Part shown: positions 5,981 to 8,376 of the stretch, piece after piece | How positions within the stretch are numbered: the first letter of the stretch is position 1 | How the letters are laid out: each line of letters opens with the position of its first letter | The notes under the pieces: generated by a model | What the model saw: the letters and a program-made list of their open reading frames with translations, nothing else | Database searches by the model: none | Told to the model about the DNA's origin: nothing | Source of the DNA: Methylomarinum sp964474415 | Lineage (GTDB): Bacteria; Pseudomonadota; Gammaproteobacteria; Methylococcales; Methylomonadaceae | Assembly (NCBI GenBank): GCA_964474415.1 | Contig: CAYYSO010000107.1 | Span: forward strand, 1-8,376 | Length of the DNA: 8,376 nucleotides | Direction of reading: 5' to 3' | Program-made: the position numbers and the translations under genes

Positions 5981-6138
5981 TCAGAGAAATAACAACTTTA
6001 CACATTGGTTTTCCTTGGTTAATGATGCGGAAAGTAGATTCTATGTGTTTTCTTCTTGAAAATGAAGTCCAAATCTTGGTAAATTGGCGAGTTATTTGTC
6101 ATTTCCGGCAAATCAATCAAAAACTTTATCCTATACAA
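5981..6138. other. Leader region between the palindromic element and cysS
   Basis: AT-rich, non-coding on my reading. Both the ppiB and cysS promoters should lie in 5916-6138, but I find no convincing -35/-10 pair for either. The last bases before the cysS ATG contain TATCCT, which would give an almost leaderless transcript. No T-box-like conserved core is recognisable. The plus-strand frame that is open from 5842 into cysS runs through the palindromic element and shows no family similarity. Confidence 0.4.
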
Positions 6139-7524
6139 ATGCTGAAAATATATAACACCTTAACCCGAAGTAAAGAAACTTTTACTCCCAGAGTAGCCGG
6201 CAAAGTAGGACTATATGTTTGCGGTATGACGGTCTACGATTATTGCCATATCGGCCATGCGCGGGTCATGGTGGTATTTGATACCGTTGCACGATATTTC
6301 AGATATTGCGGTTATGACCTGACCTATGTCCGTAATATTACAGATATAGACGACAAAATCATTCGTCGGGCCAATGACAACCATGAAGATTTTAGCACTT
6401 TAACCGAACGCTTTATTACTGCCATGCATGAGGATGAACGCGCATTATCCGTATTACCTCCTGATTTAGAACCCAAGGCCACGCAATCAATGGCTGAAAT
6501 TATAGCCATGATTGCCAAACTGATTGACAAAGGTCTGGCTTATGTCGGTACCAATGGAGATGTGTTTTATTCTGTCGCCAAATTTGCAGACTACGGCAAG
6601 CTATCCGGTAAAAATATTGCCGACCTGCAAGCTGGAGAGCGCGTTGATGTCGATACAGCTAAACAAGACCCCTTGGACTTTGTCCTGTGGAAGATGGCCA
6701 AACCTGGAGAACCCTATTGGGATTCCCCCTGGGGACACGGCCGTCCCGGCTGGCATATCGAGTGTTCAGCCATGTCGACTTGCTGTCTGGGCAATCATTT
6801 TGATATTCATGGCGGCGGCATGGACCTGCAGTTCCCACATCATGAAAATGAAATTGCCCAATCTGAAGGCGCAACCGGAGAAAAATTCGTTAATTTATGG
6901 ATGCATAATGGTTTTGTTCGGGTAAATGAAGAAAAAATGTCCAAATCACTGGGTAATTTCTTCACCGTTCGCGAAGTATTGAAACAATATCGCCCGGAAA
7001 TCATCCGTTTTTTTATTCTGAGCAGCCATTATCGCAGCCCGTTGAATTATTCTCACGAACAACTGGACGAAGCGGGCGCCGCATTGATGCGCCTGTATAC
7101 CGCCTTACGCGGAATAGAAATCTCAACGTCTGAATTTGAAAAAAGCTACATAGCCCGTTTCGAACAGGCTATGGATGATGATTTCAACACACCGGTTGCT
7201 GTCTCGGTATTATTTGATTTGGCCAGAGAATTGAATAAATCCAAAGACAACCCCGGAAACAAACAATCCCTGGCCGCCACTTTAAAACATCTGGCGGGCA
7301 TTTTAGGACTCTTACAAGATGAACCGGAAGCATTCCTGAAAGGCAATGTTTGCCACGATGGCCTGTCAGAAGATGAAATCAACCAATTGATTCAAAAAAG
7401 ATTAGATGCCAAACAAAACAAAGACTGGGCTCAGGCCGATCAAATCCGGGATCAGTTAAAAATGCAAGGTATTGTGCTGGAAGACGCCCCCGGTGGTAAA
7501 ACCACTTGGCGCAGAGAAAACTAA
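6139..7524 (+). CDS. cysS: Cysteinyl-tRNA synthetase
   Basis: Class I aminoacyl-tRNA synthetase that charges tRNA-Cys in the cytoplasm. 461 residues from this ATG, the same length as E. coli CysS (461) and aligning from MLKIYNTLTR. Signatures: HIGH (37-40), KMSKS (266-270), and the zinc ligands C28, C209, H234 and E238 that select cysteine. Other conserved blocks are YVRNITDIDDKII (63-75), RPGWHIECSAM (202-212) and FDIHGGGMDLQFPHHENEIAQ (221-241). The C-terminal anticodon region ends GIVLEDAPGGKTTWRR. The open frame extends 99 codons upstream, but that part crosses the palindromic element and is not homologous to the family. The ribosome binding site is weak. The gene is divergent from ppiB, and fchA follows 34 bp later, so the two probably share a transcript. 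Confidence 0.97.
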   Translation: MLKIYNTLTRSKETFTPRVAGKVGLYVCGMTVYDYCHIGHARVMVVFDTVARYFRYCGYDLTYVRNITDIDDKIIRRANDNHEDFSTLTERFITAMHEDERALSVLPPDLEPKATQSMAEIIAMIAKLIDKGLAYVGTNGDVFYSVAKFADYGKLSGKNIADLQAGERVDVDTAKQDPLDFVLWKMAKPGEPYWDSPWGHGRPGWHIECSAMSTCCLGNHFDIHGGGMDLQFPHHENEIAQSEGATGEKFVNLWMHNGFVRVNEEKMSKSLGNFFTVREVLKQYRPEIIRFFILSSHYRSPLNYSHEQLDEAGAALMRLYTALRGIEISTSEFEKSYIARFEQAMDDDFNTPVAVSVLFDLARELNKSKDNPGNKQSLAATLKHLAGILGLLQDEPEAFLKGNVCHDGLSEDEINQLIQKRLDAKQNKDWAQADQIRDQLKMQGIVLEDAPGGKTTWRREN

Positions 7525-7558
7525 AAGTTACAAACTAAATCATCAGTAAAACAAATCA

Positions 7559-8188
7559 ATGAGCGAAATCAAAGACAAATCCGTAGCCGTATTTCTGGAC
7601 GAACTGGCAAGCAAAGCGGCAACCCCGGGTGGCGGCAGTGCTGCCGCAGTCATGGGCGCACAATCAGCAGCCTTGACCAGCATGGTCTGCAACTTAACGA
7701 TAGGTAAGCCGAAATATACCGAAGTTGAAGTTGAAATGCAGAAGTTGCTGAAAAAATCAGAGGCATTGCGTGAAAAATTAACCGGCATGATCAAAGCCGA
7801 TGTCGATGTCTTCGACAAACTGATGGCCTGCTATGGTTTACCCAAAGAAAGTGATGAAGAAAAAGCCAGCAGAAGCACACAAATCCAGAGTGTTTTAAAA
7901 GAAGCTACTCTAGTCCCCTTGGAATGTGCCAAAGCTTGCGCTGAAGCCATTGCATTAAGTCGCATTGCAGCTGAAAAAGGCAACCTAGGCGTTATCAGTG
8001 ACGCCGGCGTTGCTGTGATGGCTGGTTACGCAGCCTTAAAAAGTGCGGCATTAAATGTCTACATCAATACCAGCAGCCTCAAAGACAGAAACTTTGCAGA
8101 AGCGAAACTCACTGAACTGAAAGAAATCTTAACGGGCGCCGATGTTTCAACTGAAGAAATTTACCATCTGGTAAAAGGAAAACTGTAA
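7559..8188 (+). CDS. fchA: Methenyltetrahydrofolate cyclohydrolase FchA
   Basis: Stand-alone member of the formiminotransferase-cyclodeaminase family, 209 residues. In methylotrophs FchA interconverts 5,10-methenyl-H4F and 10-formyl-H4F in the folate C1 branch, beside MtdA. The sequence follows M. extorquens FchA closely as I recall it: FLDELASKAATPGGGSAAA (12-30), SMVCNLTIGKPKY (41-53), LTGMIKADVDVFDKLMACYGLPK (74-96), EKGNLGVISDAGVAV (139-153) and SAALNVYIN (162-170). The family includes serine-cycle and formate-assimilation enzymes as well as the cyclodeaminase domain of histidine breakdown; no histidine gene is near, so the folate role is favoured. The gene starts 34 bp after cysS with only a weak ribosome binding site. 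No mtdA is adjacent. I find no clear intrinsic terminator after it before the tRNA promoter. Confidence 0.9.
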   Translation: MSEIKDKSVAVFLDELASKAATPGGGSAAAVMGAQSAALTSMVCNLTIGKPKYTEVEVEMQKLLKKSEALREKLTGMIKADVDVFDKLMACYGLPKESDEEKASRSTQIQSVLKEATLVPLECAKACAEAIALSRIAAEKGNLGVISDAGVAVMAGYAALKSAALNVYINTSSLKDRNFAEAKLTELKEILTGADVSTEEIYHLVKGKL

Positions 8189-8210
8189 CACAATCAATAA
8201 TTTTTACATT

Positions 8211-8273
8211 TACTGGTGAGATGCATATTGATAGACGCAAAAAAATTCTTGACGATAAAGACTATCACCAGTA
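8211..8273. repeat. Inverted repeat flanking and entering the tRNA promoter
   Basis: The 9-bp arms TACTGGTGA (8211-8219) and TCACCAGTA (8265-8273) are exact reverse complements, 45 bp apart. A nested 6-bp pair TGATAG (8229-8234) and CTATCA (8262-8267) shares bases with the right arm. The right arm lies in the promoter spacer and touches the -10 box. This could be a looped operator, a readthrough structure after fchA, or chance. Confidence 0.35.
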
Positions 8274-8277
8274 TTAT
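8249..8277 (+). promoter_or_regulatory. Sigma70 promoter of the tRNA-Pro gene
   Basis: TTGACG (8249-8254), a 17-bp spacer, and TATTAT (8272-8277) form a near-consensus promoter. Transcription would start near 8284, about 53 nt before the tRNA. The bases after the -10 (AGCCG) include G and C in the discriminator, as is common for stable-RNA promoters under stringent control. A strong promoter ahead of a tRNA gene fits its use. Confidence 0.7.
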
Positions 8278-8336
8278 AGCCGTTCTTCGCAGGGTGACCT
8301 ACTTATTTGGTTCTACTCAATAAAGAAGGTTCAGAT

Positions 8337-8376
8337 CGGGGTATAGCGCAGTTTGGTAGCGCGCCTGCTTTGGGAG
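8337..8376 (+). tRNA. tRNA-Pro (anticodon TGG), 3' end cut by the window
   Basis: The first 40 nt of a tRNA are present. The acceptor 5' strand is CGGGGTA (8337-8343), followed by TA. The D arm has GCGC (8346-8349) and GCGC (8359-8362) around a loop with GG (8355-8356). The anticodon stem 5' strand is CCTGC (8364-8368). The loop TTTGGGA puts the anticodon TGG at 8371-8373. It closely resembles E. coli tRNA-Pro(UGG), which reads CCA codons and, by wobble, other proline codons. The variable loop, T arm and 3' acceptor strand lie beyond the window, so the fold cannot be completed. Further tRNA genes may follow. Confidence 0.9.

Noticed and set aside
5842..6138. 99-codon upstream extension of cysS
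   Set aside because: The CysS family starts at MLKIYNTL. The extension runs through the palindromic element and overlaps the ppiB start on the other strand.
8171..8207. Intrinsic terminator after fchA
   Set aside because: GTAAAA and TTTTAC could pair only weakly across a 25-nt loop of AT-rich sequence, and no GC stem is present.

Overview
The window looks like chromosomal DNA of a gammaproteobacterial methanotroph (Methylobacter/Methylomonas type). Two lines of evidence support this. First, it carries C1-carrier enzymes of methylotrophy: two tandem copies of methylene-tetrahydromethanopterin dehydrogenase (mtdB type) and a stand-alone methenyl-tetrahydrofolate cyclohydrolase (fchA). Second, the housekeeping genes (gacA/uvrY, lpxH, ppiB, cysS) read as gammaproteobacterial, and lpxH-ppiB / divergent cysS is the same arrangement as in E. 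coli. The assignment rests on remembered family sequences; no database search was run.

Layout. (1) 24-1875, plus strand: two mtdB paralogues 37 bp apart, the second with a good ribosome binding site, ending at a 13-bp perfect hairpin (1894-1923). (2) 1933-2577, minus strand: a GacA/UvrY-type response regulator converging on the same hairpin. (3) 2578-2751: a divergent control region with a perfect CRP-type palindrome (2621-2636), placed to act on the regulator and possibly on the genes to its right. (4) 2752-4477, plus strand: an overlapping MotA-like / MotB-like stator pair with no other flagellar genes nearby. (5) 4486-4504: a compact bidirectional terminator. (6) 4499-5915, minus strand: lpxH (lipid A synthesis) and ppiB (peptidyl-prolyl isomerase). 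(7) 5917-5980: a multi-hairpin palindromic element of REP-like appearance between the divergent ppiB and cysS. (8) 6139-8188, plus strand: cysS and fchA, 34 bp apart and probably co-transcribed. (9) A strong sigma70-type promoter (8249-8277) leading into a tRNA-Pro(UGG) gene that is cut by the window edge.

How the genes work together. MtdB oxidises methylene-H4MPT to methenyl-H4MPT during formaldehyde oxidation. FchA interconverts methenyl-H4F and formyl-H4F on the parallel folate branch, so both C1 carriers are represented, although the two loci are separate units. The most interesting points are the divergence of the two MtdB copies at the nucleotide-binding site, the CRP-type site beside gacA, fchA sitting where many gammaproteobacteria carry folD next to cysS, and the palindromic element at the ppiB/cysS boundary. 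I see no defence island, CRISPR array, prophage or transposase, and no clear case for a wholly new system.
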